A stretch of DNA of 52,763 bases from an uncultured Coprococcus sp. (GCA_934277375.1 CAKQTZ010000015.1:1-52763); one strand, 5' to 3'. Positions 34,563 through 43,209 are shown, counted from the first letter of the stretch. Numbers and translations are program-made. Notes: generated by a model from the letters alone, not told the origin.

Positions 34563-35207
34563 TTATATATAGTCGCTGATACGAACATTGAATATCTGCA
34601 ATGTATCTTCAATCTCAGCTTTATACATATCCTTATCATACATAGGTGATTTCTTTTTTTCTAAGTGGTGTATATGTGCATGAAACAGTGTTATAAGCTG
34701 AATGTTATCGGAATATAGTGCTATATTCATATTGCCATTTACAGGAACTGGTGATTCGTGTATTTCAATTCCAATCTCTTTCATATCATACCAACATTGT
34801 CTAAATTCCATATATAGTTTCTTGATTTCATCTGAACTGTTCATAATGTAATCTAATTCAATATAAAAAGTGGCACTTCGTTTGCTCATAATTTTATCAA
34901 CGGATATAGTGAATCTGATTCCGGCATCTTCTAACGAAAGCAAGCTACGATAAAATTCTGAGAAACGAGTAATCGGTTGTCTGTCAGAAGATAGCAGAGA
35001 AGAGGCATCTTCATTAAACTTTTGCACCAGTGCAAAATTGTTGGTAATCGCTTCGGTAAAATTATATGGATATCTTGCCTTCCAACGGATATAATCGTTT
35101 TTCTTATCTGCAATGGTACTATTTGAGTCATTGATATCCGGTTGTAATTCGTCTCTTTTTTTAACCCATGCTGAAAGTCCTTCAATAATCCAGTTAGCAC
35201 TCGAATA
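34563..35207 (-). pseudogene. Unknown gene, truncated at its 5' end
   Basis: An ATG at 35027 would give 154 aa (ending FNVRISDYI), but the same frame stays open and protein-like for 60 more codons upstream (SANWIIEGLSAWVKKRDELQ, DKKNDYIRWKARYPYNF) to a stop at about 35208, without a start codon or ribosome-binding site. The gene has therefore lost its 5' end at a junction near 35200-35215. I do not recognise the family. Confidence 0.6.
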
Positions 35208-35215
35208 TTATCCCT

Positions 35216-35644
35216 TTGAAAAGAGATAGAGTTTATATTAATTCAAACTATAGGTCTGAAATTGATGAGATGAAAGACAGAGATATTTTAGGATTCAGTA
35301 TGGTTGAAAATAAAGATTCATTCCTCCTTGCTGTTGCTATGGGGGTTGATTCTCCTGAGGCTGTAAAAAGTAAGGATGGCTGGTTCCTCATGAAAAATCT
35401 TAAGACTACAGATAAAGCTTTACTGGCAGCAGTTCTTCTAGGAACTGCAAACGATGATAGTGATGTAGATGCTTTTGCAGATATTGAAAAGGCTTTAGAC
35501 TTGTGTGAACAATGCGCAGAATCTGGCTTTAAGGATTTGAGAAAGCGTATTATCGATGCAGGAAAAGATAGAGAAATATTGGAACGAAGGATGATGAAAG
35601 AACTAGACTTGTTATATACAACAAATGTGGAAGCAGATATTTAA
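35216..35644 (+). CDS. Unknown protein, possibly truncated at the N-terminus
   Basis: The 142-aa frame starts at a TTG without a good ribosome-binding site, directly at the same junction where the divergent gene is cut. It encodes SEIDEMKDRDILGFSMVENK, SKDGWFLMKNLKTTDKALLA and a Cys-containing helical part (ALDLCEQCAESGFK). I cannot name a family. Either TTG is the true start or the 5' end is missing. A terminator follows at 35721. Confidence 0.55.
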   Translation: MKRDRVYINSNYRSEIDEMKDRDILGFSMVENKDSFLLAVAMGVDSPEAVKSKDGWFLMKNLKTTDKALLAAVLLGTANDDSDVDAFADIEKALDLCEQCAESGFKDLRKRIIDAGKDREILERRMMKELDLLYTTNVEADI

Positions 35645-35720
35645 GTAGAAATTTCACCAATGCATTAAAAAGATCAGCGTTCATCTCCGAGTATTGTTCT
35701 GTTAGTAAATGATGACAAGA

Positions 35721-35746
35721 GGGCAGCCAAGAGGCTGTCCTTTTTT
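35721..35746 (+). terminator. Intrinsic terminator
   Basis: GGGCAGCC-AAGA-GGCTGTCC with one G-U and six Ts. Confidence 0.85.
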
Positions 35747-35863
35747 AATGGTTGAGATTTTGGTAATTCTTAAAATAATATTTAGTGAAAAAAAGTTGCA
35801 TAAAAAATAATCGGTGATATAATAATGATAAGTAAATAGAAAAGTGACTTGGAGGAATGAGCC

Positions 35864-37141
35864 GTGATTATAGAGATAAGAGCAAATAACTGTTATGCAT
35901 TTGAGGATGACATTACATTTTCGATGAAAGCAGATATGCGAAATAAAAAATTTGGAGCAAATGTTCACAAAGAGAATAATTTTAATGTCCTTAAAACGGT
36001 AGGAATATATGGACCAAACAATGCCGGTAAAACATGTCTAATCAAGTGCATTAGGGCAATAAGAAATGTACTTTTAAATAAGAAGAATGGACTGATGCCA
36101 AATATATTTACTGATAGTGATGTATGCGAGTTAGGTGTTACATTTATGGCATCTGGAAGAAAGTTTTCTTATGATTTTAAGTACGACGCAGAAAAAGAAG
36201 AATATATATATGAGTCATTTTCGGAGATATTTAAAGATAAGTACAACAACGAAAATGTAGTTTGTTGGTTGAAAAAGGATACTGTTAGTGAAGTATACGA
36301 GTGTATTGATGAATCTGTTCAGACTATGATTTCTGTTGTATCGAAGAATAATTTGTTATGCTATGTGGTAGATACAAGTAAATTCGAACATATCAACGAG
36401 ATGAAGCAGATTCTTGTCGGATTTGCAGAAAAAATTGATATCATCAATATGAATAACATACCTATGCAGCACACGATTGAACTTATGAAGAATAAGAATC
36501 AGTTGCAGCAGAAGGTTGTTGAGTTCATAAAAAATGCTGATTTATATATGGATAATTTTGAATATGTGGATATGGATAAGATACAGCTGAAAACTGGTGA
36601 AGGTGATGAAAAGCCAGATGAGAAAGTGCTTGATATTCCGGAGAACATTATGGATCAAATCAGATTGGTATCCACTTATAAAGGAGTCCATGTACCAAGT
36701 ATGATGTTTGATTCTACAGGAACAAAGAAGATTGCTGCTATTGCCAGCTATGTAATCGAAGCACTTGAACAGGGCAGAATTTTAGTCGTGGATGAGCTGG
36801 ACAGCAGTATTCATTTTAAGCTCACCAGAGCGATTGTTGCCATGTTTAATAATGAATTGAATACAAGTGCACAGATGATATTTACAGTACATGATATAAA
36901 TCTTATGGATTGCAAGAGAATGTTCCGGAAGGAGCAGATTTGGTTTGTTCATAAGGATGAAGAAGGCGTATATGTGTATTCACTTGCAGATTTTACAGCA
37001 CAGCAGGGTGTACGAGATACAACAGATGTTATGGAAAAATATAGGAAAGGTGCACTTGGAGCTTTACCTGATCCAGAATTGATTAACTCTTTGCTCAGTA
37101 TTAAAGGTGGTGTAAAGGGGGATGATGCTAATGCCAAATAA
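35864..37141 (+). CDS. AAA15-family ATPase, RloA/AbiLi-like
   Basis: The 425-aa protein has a GTG start 7 nt after GGAGG. It has Walker A YGPNNAGKTCLIKCI (about residues 48-56), Walker B GRILVVDELDSSIH and IFTVHDINLMD. This is an OLD/AAA15 ATPase. The next gene, overlapping by 11 bp, encodes a RloB-like protein; RloA-RloB or AbiLi-AbiLii pairs are known phage-defence pairs. DUF3644 follows as a possible third component. Confidence 0.8.
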   Translation: MIIEIRANNCYAFEDDITFSMKADMRNKKFGANVHKENNFNVLKTVGIYGPNNAGKTCLIKCIRAIRNVLLNKKNGLMPNIFTDSDVCELGVTFMASGRKFSYDFKYDAEKEEYIYESFSEIFKDKYNNENVVCWLKKDTVSEVYECIDESVQTMISVVSKNNLLCYVVDTSKFEHINEMKQILVGFAEKIDIINMNNIPMQHTIELMKNKNQLQQKVVEFIKNADLYMDNFEYVDMDKIQLKTGEGDEKPDEKVLDIPENIMDQIRLVSTYKGVHVPSMMFDSTGTKKIAAIASYVIEALEQGRILVVDELDSSIHFKLTRAIVAMFNNELNTSAQMIFTVHDINLMDCKRMFRKEQIWFVHKDEEGVYVYSLADFTAQQGVRDTTDVMEKYRKGALGALPDPELINSLLSIKGGVKGDDANAK

Positions 37142-37769
37142 GCTCCCTAAGTTTTTTGACAATCACAAAATTTGTATTATCTGTGAAGGTAATGAGGAAT
37201 ATGAATATCTAAATCGGTTAAAGAATTTAAAAGTGTGGAATGAGCAATATGATATCTCATTGGTTAATGCCGGTGGAAATGGGAATATTCCAGCGAGATA
37301 TCAGGACCGCTATCAAAATGGAGCAGACGAACTTGTACTTGTATTCTGCGATACAGAAAAGAAACCGCATGAGCAGTATGAAGACATTAAACGTAAGATT
37401 AATGAGTTTCATGGTGTGGATAATGCTGCAGATGAAGTGATTATGTTTGGGAATCCTTGTACGATGCAGATTATATCTAAGCACTGGACCGATAAAAATT
37501 TGAAATCTCCAGCAAAACCGGTGAACGCTCCCTTGATAAAGGAATATACCGGGGTGGAGAATTACAAAGGAAGAGCAGACCAGGTTCATGAGGTTATGGA
37601 ACATGTTACTGCGGAGAATTACAAAGATATGAGTCGCCGAGTGAAAGATTTGGATTCGGATGATTCTGTTACTGGTAGCAGTAATTTTGGAAAGTTCATA
37701 AAGCTGTTTGAGAGTGATGATAGTGGGTGGATTGAGGAGATTAATACTAATATAGAAATTTCTATATAA
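37131..37769 (+). CDS. RloB/AbiLii-like protein (TOPRIM-type)
   Basis: The protein (212 aa from ATG 37131) has an N-terminal ICIICEGNEEYEYLNRLK, like the conserved Glu-containing start of RloB and TOPRIM folds. Later LVLVFCDTEKKPHEQYEDIK gives the D-x-D/E metal-binding segment. It is likely a nuclease effector of the ATPase encoded just upstream, with which it overlaps. The in-frame ATGs at 37122 and 37125 lie too close to AAAGGGGG. Confidence 0.7.
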   Translation: MPNKLPKFFDNHKICIICEGNEEYEYLNRLKNLKVWNEQYDISLVNAGGNGNIPARYQDRYQNGADELVLVFCDTEKKPHEQYEDIKRKINEFHGVDNAADEVIMFGNPCTMQIISKHWTDKNLKSPAKPVNAPLIKEYTGVENYKGRADQVHEVMEHVTAENYKDMSRRVKDLDSDDSVTGSSNFGKFIKLFESDDSGWIEEINTNIEISI

Positions 37770-37810
37770 TAGAAAGTACTAATATTTTAGTTTGCAAAGG
37801 AGAAAATTCC

Positions 37811-39001
37811 ATGAAAAAACAAGAGTTGTTAATAAAATCTCGTGAAGCAATGTTAGCTGCTGTACAAATATATAATAATCCTCAAATTACATTTAAGTCA
37901 GAATCATTTATCTCACTTGCGGTAATTTCATGGACTTATCTTTTACATGCTTATTATGCAAATAAAGGAATAGATTATCGTTATTCTGAACAACATGGAA
38001 AACGAAAATTTTATGATAAAACGAAATATGGGGCATATAAGCATTGGGAATTAGAAAGATGTTTAAATAACAAGAATAATCCTCTAGACGAAGAAACAAC
38101 TAATAATTTGAAATTTTTAATCGGGATTAGACATGAAATAGAACATCAAATGACAAATAAAATTGATGAAACGATAAGTGCTAAATTGCAGGCATGCTCA
38201 ATTAACTATAATTTTTACATAAAAAAGTTGTTTGGAGATGATTATGGTGTAGACACTCAATTAGGATTAGCTATTCAATTTTCTCCAATTAATCCGACTC
38301 AGGAGCAGCTTATGTTAAATAATGAAAAAGTTACAAGTAATGTTAAAAACTTTATATCTGAGTTTGAAGAAAATTTATCTGACAAGGATGTAAGAAGTCC
38401 TAAATATGCATATCGATTATTGTTTACACCTCTTAATGCGAATAGAAAAGGACAAGCAGACCAAGTGATTGAATTTATTAAGCCTGGGACAGAAGATTCC
38501 GACAATCTTAACAAAGCGTATACACTTATTAAAGAGACAGAAAAGAAAAAATATAGTGCTACTGAGATTGTAAATTTAATGAATGAAAAAGGCTATCTTT
38601 GGTTCAATGTGTCTAAAATGACCGACTTATGGAAAAATAAGATTGGAAGTCGTGAGGGGTATGGTGTGCAAGTTACTTCATCTCTTTGGATGTGGTATGA
38701 AAATTGGATTCCTGTTGTTGAGGATTATTGTAAAAGAATGAATCCAACAATAAAAGCTAATACAATCAAAAATGGATTCTATCCAAATGAAATTGTATCC
38801 ATTTTGAATGGAAAAGGACTTAATAAATTCACAACTAATAGTTTTATTAAATTCTGGCGAGATGAAATGAAAATCGATAAAGACAATACGGAATATTGTT
38901 ATAAAATGCATAACGGACGCTATGTATGGTCGGAAAAGTTTCTTGCATTAATCGAAGAATATTGTGAATGCCACAAAGATGAATTTTACGAAGATGAATA
39001 G
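37811..39001 (+). CDS. DUF3644 (HEPN-type) protein
   Basis: The 396-aa protein carries the DUF3644 pattern SFISLAVISWTYLLHAYY and GIRHEIEHQM, where RHEIEH fits the Rx4H HEPN active-site motif (about residues 106-112). The C-terminal half has repeated YSATEIVNLMNEKGYLWF / FYPNEIVSILNGKGLNKF-like helical modules with DNA-binding appearance. It lies 41 bp after the RloB-like gene and has AAGGAG upstream. An RNase/toxin function is inferred. Confidence 0.75.
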   Translation: MKKQELLIKSREAMLAAVQIYNNPQITFKSESFISLAVISWTYLLHAYYANKGIDYRYSEQHGKRKFYDKTKYGAYKHWELERCLNNKNNPLDEETTNNLKFLIGIRHEIEHQMTNKIDETISAKLQACSINYNFYIKKLFGDDYGVDTQLGLAIQFSPINPTQEQLMLNNEKVTSNVKNFISEFEENLSDKDVRSPKYAYRLLFTPLNANRKGQADQVIEFIKPGTEDSDNLNKAYTLIKETEKKKYSATEIVNLMNEKGYLWFNVSKMTDLWKNKIGSREGYGVQVTSSLWMWYENWIPVVEDYCKRMNPTIKANTIKNGFYPNEIVSILNGKGLNKFTTNSFIKFWRDEMKIDKDNTEYCYKMHNGRYVWSEKFLALIEEYCECHKDEFYEDE

Positions 39002-39009
39002 AAGCCTAG

Positions 39010-39430
39010 ATGGGGATACAGGATTATGAACTCCAGACAAAACGCCTTGAACGGGTCAATGATCTGATTAAAGAACTGTGCCAACTGGTCAGGTATATGG
39101 ATAAGTTGCTTGAAATAAAAGACATATGAATAACAAGTAGTTGGTTTCATTGCAGAAGTCGGTGATATCACGCGTTTCGATAGCGCGAAAAAACTTCAGA
39201 AATTGTAGAATTAGAACTGGTGGCAGATAGTTCTGGTAAATACAATGGAAAGACAAAGATAAGTAAAAGGGGGTAGTTTGTTCGCTGGTGACAGCAGAGT
39301 GAAACTGTACATTAGGATTTTCAGAATCAAAGAAAGCACTTCCGAAGTCTTTAATAAAAGGAAATGAATTGAAGAATCCGGAGACCATAGATTTAATCCT
39401 CTGAAAAGCAGCAAGCAGTTCATTGTTTGA
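39010..39430 (+). pseudogene. IS110-family transposase remnant
   Basis: Translated in shifting frames, the region shows the C-terminal half of an IS110 transposase: ELQTKRLERVNDLIKELCQL (39028 on), then VGFIAEVGDITRFDSAKKLQ, LVADSSGKYNGKTKISKRG and a weak NPLK segment. Several stops and frameshifts break it, and the N-terminal catalytic DEDD part is missing. It is a decayed insertion sequence. Confidence 0.75.
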
Positions 39431-39535
39431 TGAAATTGTTGTTGGAGATATCATAACCCTTAATCAGTTCAAGGAAAAAATTGAAGATATTGTGTCAACA
39501 GAGGTATTGGGGGATGTAGTAGGAGAATAGGACCT

Positions 39536-39844
39536 ATGAATGATGAAGATCATGTTTTGTTAAGCGAAAATTTGGAAGACCAGTTAAAAGCTGTAGAATG
39601 GGCGCGGGAACAAAAGAAGAAAATAACAGATGATAAAAAAAGACGTATCGCAGATGCACTCATGGAGAAGATGACACCTATGATTTTAAAGAGTGATGCA
39701 CAGAAATTGAATGGGTACAATTGGGGTACACCAGAAATTCAACAATATAAACAACACACAAAAACGTATCAAAATGATACGGTTTGCAAACATGAAATTA
39801 CTACTTTCATAAGAAAAATCGAACCCGAAAAAGAGTTTGAATAG
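39536..39844 (+). CDS. Second, full-length copy of the duplicated small gene
   Basis: The 102-aa charged protein (SENLEDQLKAVEWAREQKKK, ALMEKMTPMILKS, ITTFIRKIEPEKEFE) is nearly identical to the gene at 33037 but reads through the position of its stop. It also encodes NGYNWGT, in which the DNA carries TGGGTACA-ATT-GGGGTACA. It ends just before a terminator and an octamer pair, like the first copy. No known family. Confidence 0.65.
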   Translation: MNDEDHVLLSENLEDQLKAVEWAREQKKKITDDKKRRIADALMEKMTPMILKSDAQKLNGYNWGTPEIQQYKQHTKTYQNDTVCKHEITTFIRKIEPEKEFE

Positions 39845-39851
39845 TAAACAG

Positions 39852-39898
39852 AGCTTCATAAATGGCGTAAACAAGCCATTTATGGGGCTTTTTCTTTT
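39852..39898 (+). terminator. Intrinsic terminator
   Basis: AGCTTCATAAATGGC / GCCATTTATGGGGCT (G-U pairs allowed) with a T-rich tail. It includes AAGCC-ATTTATGG-GGCTT, similar to the loops at 15119 and 33362. Confidence 0.85.
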
Positions 39899-39902
39899 GC
39901 CG

Positions 39903-39921
39903 TGATACCTATATGATACCT
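39903..39921. repeat. Octamer pair with 11-nt period
   Basis: TGATACCT-ATA-TGATACCT, a perfect pair, 5 nt after the terminator tail. The following stretch to 40153 shows no gene. Confidence 0.7.
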
Positions 39922-40153
39922 GTTTTGATAGTACCACAGATATTAATGAGTACTAAACAGAAGTGTCCAGAAATATAATTATGCATTATTAAGCTGAAAT
40001 AGGCGTAGATATGTCAATGGTCTGAGCATTTATTTAGAGAATATGTTATGATAATAATATAATGTTTGGCTTTACTCATAATATCATTAAAATCTTATAT
40101 AGTTATTACGGCATGAAGTCATAGTGTTCGATGTAGTATGAAAGGGAATGTAT

Positions 40154-40264
40154 ATGATTTATAAAAGTGTTATATTTAAAGCAGAACCATTTTCATACAA
40201 TCTGGAATTTGATGATAGAATTACTCTTGTTGGTGGAGATAGTGGACATTGGGAGATTAAATAA
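40154..40264 (+). pseudogene. 5' fragment of an ATPase-like gene
   Basis: AAAGGGAA and ATG 40154 open a 36-codon frame (MIYKSVIFKAEPFSYNLEFD, RITLVGGDSGHWEIK) that resembles the N-terminus of an AAA ATPase up to the first half of its P-loop (GGDSG), then stops. It is probably the truncated start of a larger gene. Confidence 0.5.
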
Positions 40265-40357
40265 GTTTTGAGACAGCAGAATGTTTTTGGACTAACAGTC
40301 CAATGATATTATAGTTCTCATAAGGTATTATAAAGTAAAAAGCTTGGAGGATATCTT

Positions 40358-40921
40358 ATGGGAACTAATTTCTATCTTATGAGTAGAAATAAAAAGCTGA
40401 TGAGGGAGCATTTTGCTGTTGAAACAGAATATGACATAAAGAATATTGAATACGCATTAGTTGATGAACCTTATCTTGGATATGAGGTTCATCTGAATAA
40501 GTTGAGTTGTGGATGGCGTCCATTATTCCAAAGATATAAGACAATCAAGACATTTAAGGAGCTGGAAGAGTTTTGCCTAAAAAATAAAGGCGTTATAAGC
40601 ATTTATGATGAATATAGCAGAAGATATACATGGAAACAATATTTTGAAAGAGTATATGAGCATAGTCAGCAGAAGAAACAGCCACATAAATGGATATATG
40701 ATATCGATCCAGTTTTACCAAATTGTGGACTCCGTTTACAAAATGTATCATGTACTGAACAGAAGGCAGAAATATATATTCCATTCTGCCATAGAGAATA
40801 TAACGAAGAGGAAAAGCTGGCGAAGGAACGTTTTCATGTGCATGAAAGACTATGGTGTAAAGAAAATTATTGGGAAGATCCGGATTATCCATTTGATTGG
40901 ACAGAAGGTGAGTTTTGCTAG
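40358..40921 (+). CDS. Unknown MGTNFY-type protein
   Basis: The 187-aa protein begins MGTNFYLMSR, a start shared by phage-related proteins of unknown role. It contains several Trp/Tyr-rich stretches and Cys residues (NCGLRLQ, SCTEQK, WCKENYW). GGAGG lies 8 nt upstream. The next gene follows closely (HTH), so these form a small operon with the third gene at 41277. Function not known. Confidence 0.6.
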   Translation: MGTNFYLMSRNKKLMREHFAVETEYDIKNIEYALVDEPYLGYEVHLNKLSCGWRPLFQRYKTIKTFKELEEFCLKNKGVISIYDEYSRRYTWKQYFERVYEHSQQKKQPHKWIYDIDPVLPNCGLRLQNVSCTEQKAEIYIPFCHREYNEEEKLAKERFHVHERLWCKENYWEDPDYPFDWTEGEFC

Positions 40922-40936
40922 AAGGAGCATATGATT

Positions 40937-41257
40937 ATGTATGAGAATATTGATATGGAAAGAACTGGAATATTGTTGAAAGAGATGTTTGATAAATCTG
41001 GTTATACAGTAAAAGATATTCAGAAAATATTGCATTTATCATGCCCACAGCCTATATATCGATGGTTTAAGGGCAGCATTTTACCATCAGTAGATCATTT
41101 GTATGTATTGAGCAGGTTGCTTAAGGTCCATATGGAAGATTTGCTTGTGCCTAAATGTGAATATAGTATCATTACGGAAAAGTATGTAGAAAAATCATTA
41201 GGTGAAAAAAGACTATATGAATATTGGAAACGCTTATGCATAAAGAAATGTGCATAG
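40937..41257 (+). CDS. Small XRE-like HTH regulator
   Basis: The protein (106 aa from ATG 40937; AAGGAG 9 nt upstream) has a helix-turn-helix (about residues 14-65, YTVKDIQKILHLSCPQPIYR and SVDHLYVLSRLLKVHMEDLL). It is probably a DNA-binding regulator of its neighbours. Confidence 0.75.
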   Translation: MYENIDMERTGILLKEMFDKSGYTVKDIQKILHLSCPQPIYRWFKGSILPSVDHLYVLSRLLKVHMEDLLVPKCEYSIITEKYVEKSLGEKRLYEYWKRLCIKKCA

Positions 41258-41276
41258 ATTTTGGTGGGTAGATAAC

Positions 41277-41567
41277 ATGGCACAATCTATGGATGAAGAG
41301 ATTAAGAAAATTGCATGTATGATAGCAGAGCTTGATGGATTAGCATATAGTACATATAAACCAATAGTTGAAGATATATGTACAAGAATGGCATCAGAAC
41401 CAGAAGTTGAACGCATTTTAGATTATATGGTCGGAATGTGTAATAGCGATAGAATGCTTGAATTATTTAAGCGGGTATGCAGGAAGTATATATATTTGTA
41501 TCCGGAAATGATTACATCAGAAATATATACATATAAAGATATGTATGAAGGAACAGAAAAGGATTGA
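41277..41567 (+). CDS. Unknown helical small protein
   Basis: The 96-aa protein (MAQSMDEEIKKIACMIAELD, VERILDYMVGMCNSDRMLEL) is acidic and helical without a recognised domain. It starts 20 bp after the HTH gene and may be its co-transcribed partner. ATG 41277 is preferred over 41250, which overlaps the upstream gene end. Confidence 0.55.
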   Translation: MAQSMDEEIKKIACMIAELDGLAYSTYKPIVEDICTRMASEPEVERILDYMVGMCNSDRMLELFKRVCRKYIYLYPEMITSEIYTYKDMYEGTEKD

Positions 41568-41638
41568 ATTCGTGTATATATAGATAAGTTGTATTATAAC
41601 GTCAATTGTGTAAAAAATATAGCTAAAGTAGAAAGTGA

Positions 41639-43069
41639 ATGTTTGGTATGAATATAAAAGATTTAATTGGTGAAGCAACTGAATATGATAAAAAGCTGGC
41701 ACTTGAGGAAAATAAACCAAAAAGTTGGTGCAAAAGTGTTAGTGCATTTGCGAATACATTTGGTGGGGCTTTAATTTTTGGAATTTCCAATGATGGACAT
41801 GTTGTTGGACTTAATGATCCGGAAGGTGATGCTGAAAAAATAAGTGAAATCATAAAATCAAGATTAACTCCGATTCCGGAATTTAAGCTTAGATTCCATA
41901 AAACGGATGATGGAAAGGTTTTGGTAGTACTTGATGTATATAAAGGAGACGAAACGCCATATTATTATTCGGGAGATGGAGTACTGGAAGCCTATGTTCG
42001 AATTGGAAATGAGAGTGTAAAGGCAACTGCAACAGAATTAAAACGTCTTGTCCTCAGAGGAAAGAATACTTCCTATGATTCGCAGAATTCTACCTATAAG
42101 GCGGAAGATTATGCTTTTTCAAAGCTTAAGGAAAGATATAAGAAGTGGACCGGAAACAGTTTCGACGATAAAGATTTGGTTTCTTTTGGACTGGTAAATG
42201 AACAGGGGAACTTGACCAATGCAGGAGCGCTACTTGCCGATGAAAGTCCTATTCGTTGTTCAAGGTTGTTTTGTACAAGATGGAATGGGTTGAATAAAAG
42301 TGGTGGTGCAGTCGATGCATTGGACGATGCAGAGTATTCGGGCAGTGTTATTTCCCTGATTGAAAATGGGGAAGCGTTTATCAAACGTAATTGCAAAATG
42401 AAATGGCGTAAAACCGCAAATTCGAGAGAAGAAATGCCGGAGTATGTAGAGAGAAGTTATCACGAAGCACTTGTAAATGCCTTAGCACATCGTGATTATC
42501 TGGTCAATGGAAGTGAAGTCCATATTGACATATATGATGATAGAATGGAAATCTATTCTCCGGGAGGAATGCCGGATGGTTCCGTGATTCAGGACAGAGA
42601 TCCGCTTACAGTACCTTCTACCAGAAGAAATCCGGTTCTTGCGGATGTGTTTAACAGGCTTGGATATATGGAGCGTAAAGGTAGTGGATTTGGAAAGATT
42701 ATTAGTGGATATGAATTTCAAATTAATTATAGTGAGGGTAAAAGACCAACATTTCGTTCAGATAGATATCAGTTTACTGTTGTGATGCCGAATTTGAACT
42801 ATGAAGTTTCTCAAGATTTTGAAGAAAATGAGACAATGTCCGAATTAATGTCCGAATCAATGTCCGAATCAATGTCCGAATTGGAAAGAACAAGAATGCA
42901 GATTATTTTGCACTATCTCGATACAAATAAAGAAATAAATAGCTCTATTGCAGCAAAATTATTGAAAGTGGAAATAAAGACGGCAGGCCGACTGTTATCG
43001 AAGGCAGCAAAATTGGATATTCTTAATAGTTATGGAAAAACAAAGAACAAAGTATATTTTAGAGAATAG
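41639..43069 (+). CDS. AlbA_2 (Schlafen-like) ATP-binding protein
   Basis: The 476-aa protein has an N-terminal AlbA_2 domain (about 15-120, KSWCKSVSAFANTFGGALIF, GISNDGHVVGL). A RecG-like C-terminal HATPase_c_4 region (about 225-370) with YHEALVNALAHRDY and ERKGSGFGKIISGYE follows, then a winged-helix tail. Such proteins are often annotated as ATP-binding or transcriptional regulators and occur in defence islands. A Met-Ser-Glu repeat separates the last two domains. The start is uncertain (41639 or 41648), as there is only a weak ribosome-binding site. Confidence 0.75.
   Translation: MFGMNIKDLIGEATEYDKKLALEENKPKSWCKSVSAFANTFGGALIFGISNDGHVVGLNDPEGDAEKISEIIKSRLTPIPEFKLRFHKTDDGKVLVVLDVYKGDETPYYYSGDGVLEAYVRIGNESVKATATELKRLVLRGKNTSYDSQNSTYKAEDYAFSKLKERYKKWTGNSFDDKDLVSFGLVNEQGNLTNAGALLADESPIRCSRLFCTRWNGLNKSGGAVDALDDAEYSGSVISLIENGEAFIKRNCKMKWRKTANSREEMPEYVERSYHEALVNALAHRDYLVNGSEVHIDIYDDRMEIYSPGGMPDGSVIQDRDPLTVPSTRRNPVLADVFNRLGYMERKGSGFGKIISGYEFQINYSEGKRPTFRSDRYQFTVVMPNLNYEVSQDFEENETMSELMSESMSESMSELERTRMQIILHYLDTNKEINSSIAAKLLKVEIKTAGRLLSKAAKLDILNSYGKTKNKVYFRE
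42836..42883 (+). repeat. 12-bp coding tandem repeat, four units
   Basis: ATGTCCGAATCA-type units (third and fourth positions of the last codon vary) encode MSEL-MSES-MSES-MSEL in the linker of the AlbA_2 protein. Slippage would change the linker length in frame. Confidence 0.9.
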
Positions 43070-43162
43070 TGCAATGAAATAGAGAGAAAGACATCAGCAG
43101 ATCCAGTTAATCATACAAATGCTTTTATGTTGAAGTCAATAACTCTTATAATGAACATGGGG

Positions 43163-43209
43163 AATGTCACAGAAAATGTCGTAGAAATGTCATAGAAAAT
43201 GTCATAGAA
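43163..43209 (+). repeat. 12-bp tandem repeat, decayed coding linker
   Basis: Units AATGTCACAGAA, AATGTCGTAGAA, ATGTCATAGAA and AATGTCATAGAA (12, 12, 11 and 12 nt) would read NVTENVVE-like in one frame until the 11-nt unit shifts it. This resembles the linker of another AlbA_2-type protein, so it is probably a dead relative or duplicated tail. Otherwise 43070-43315 holds no gene. Confidence 0.65.
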
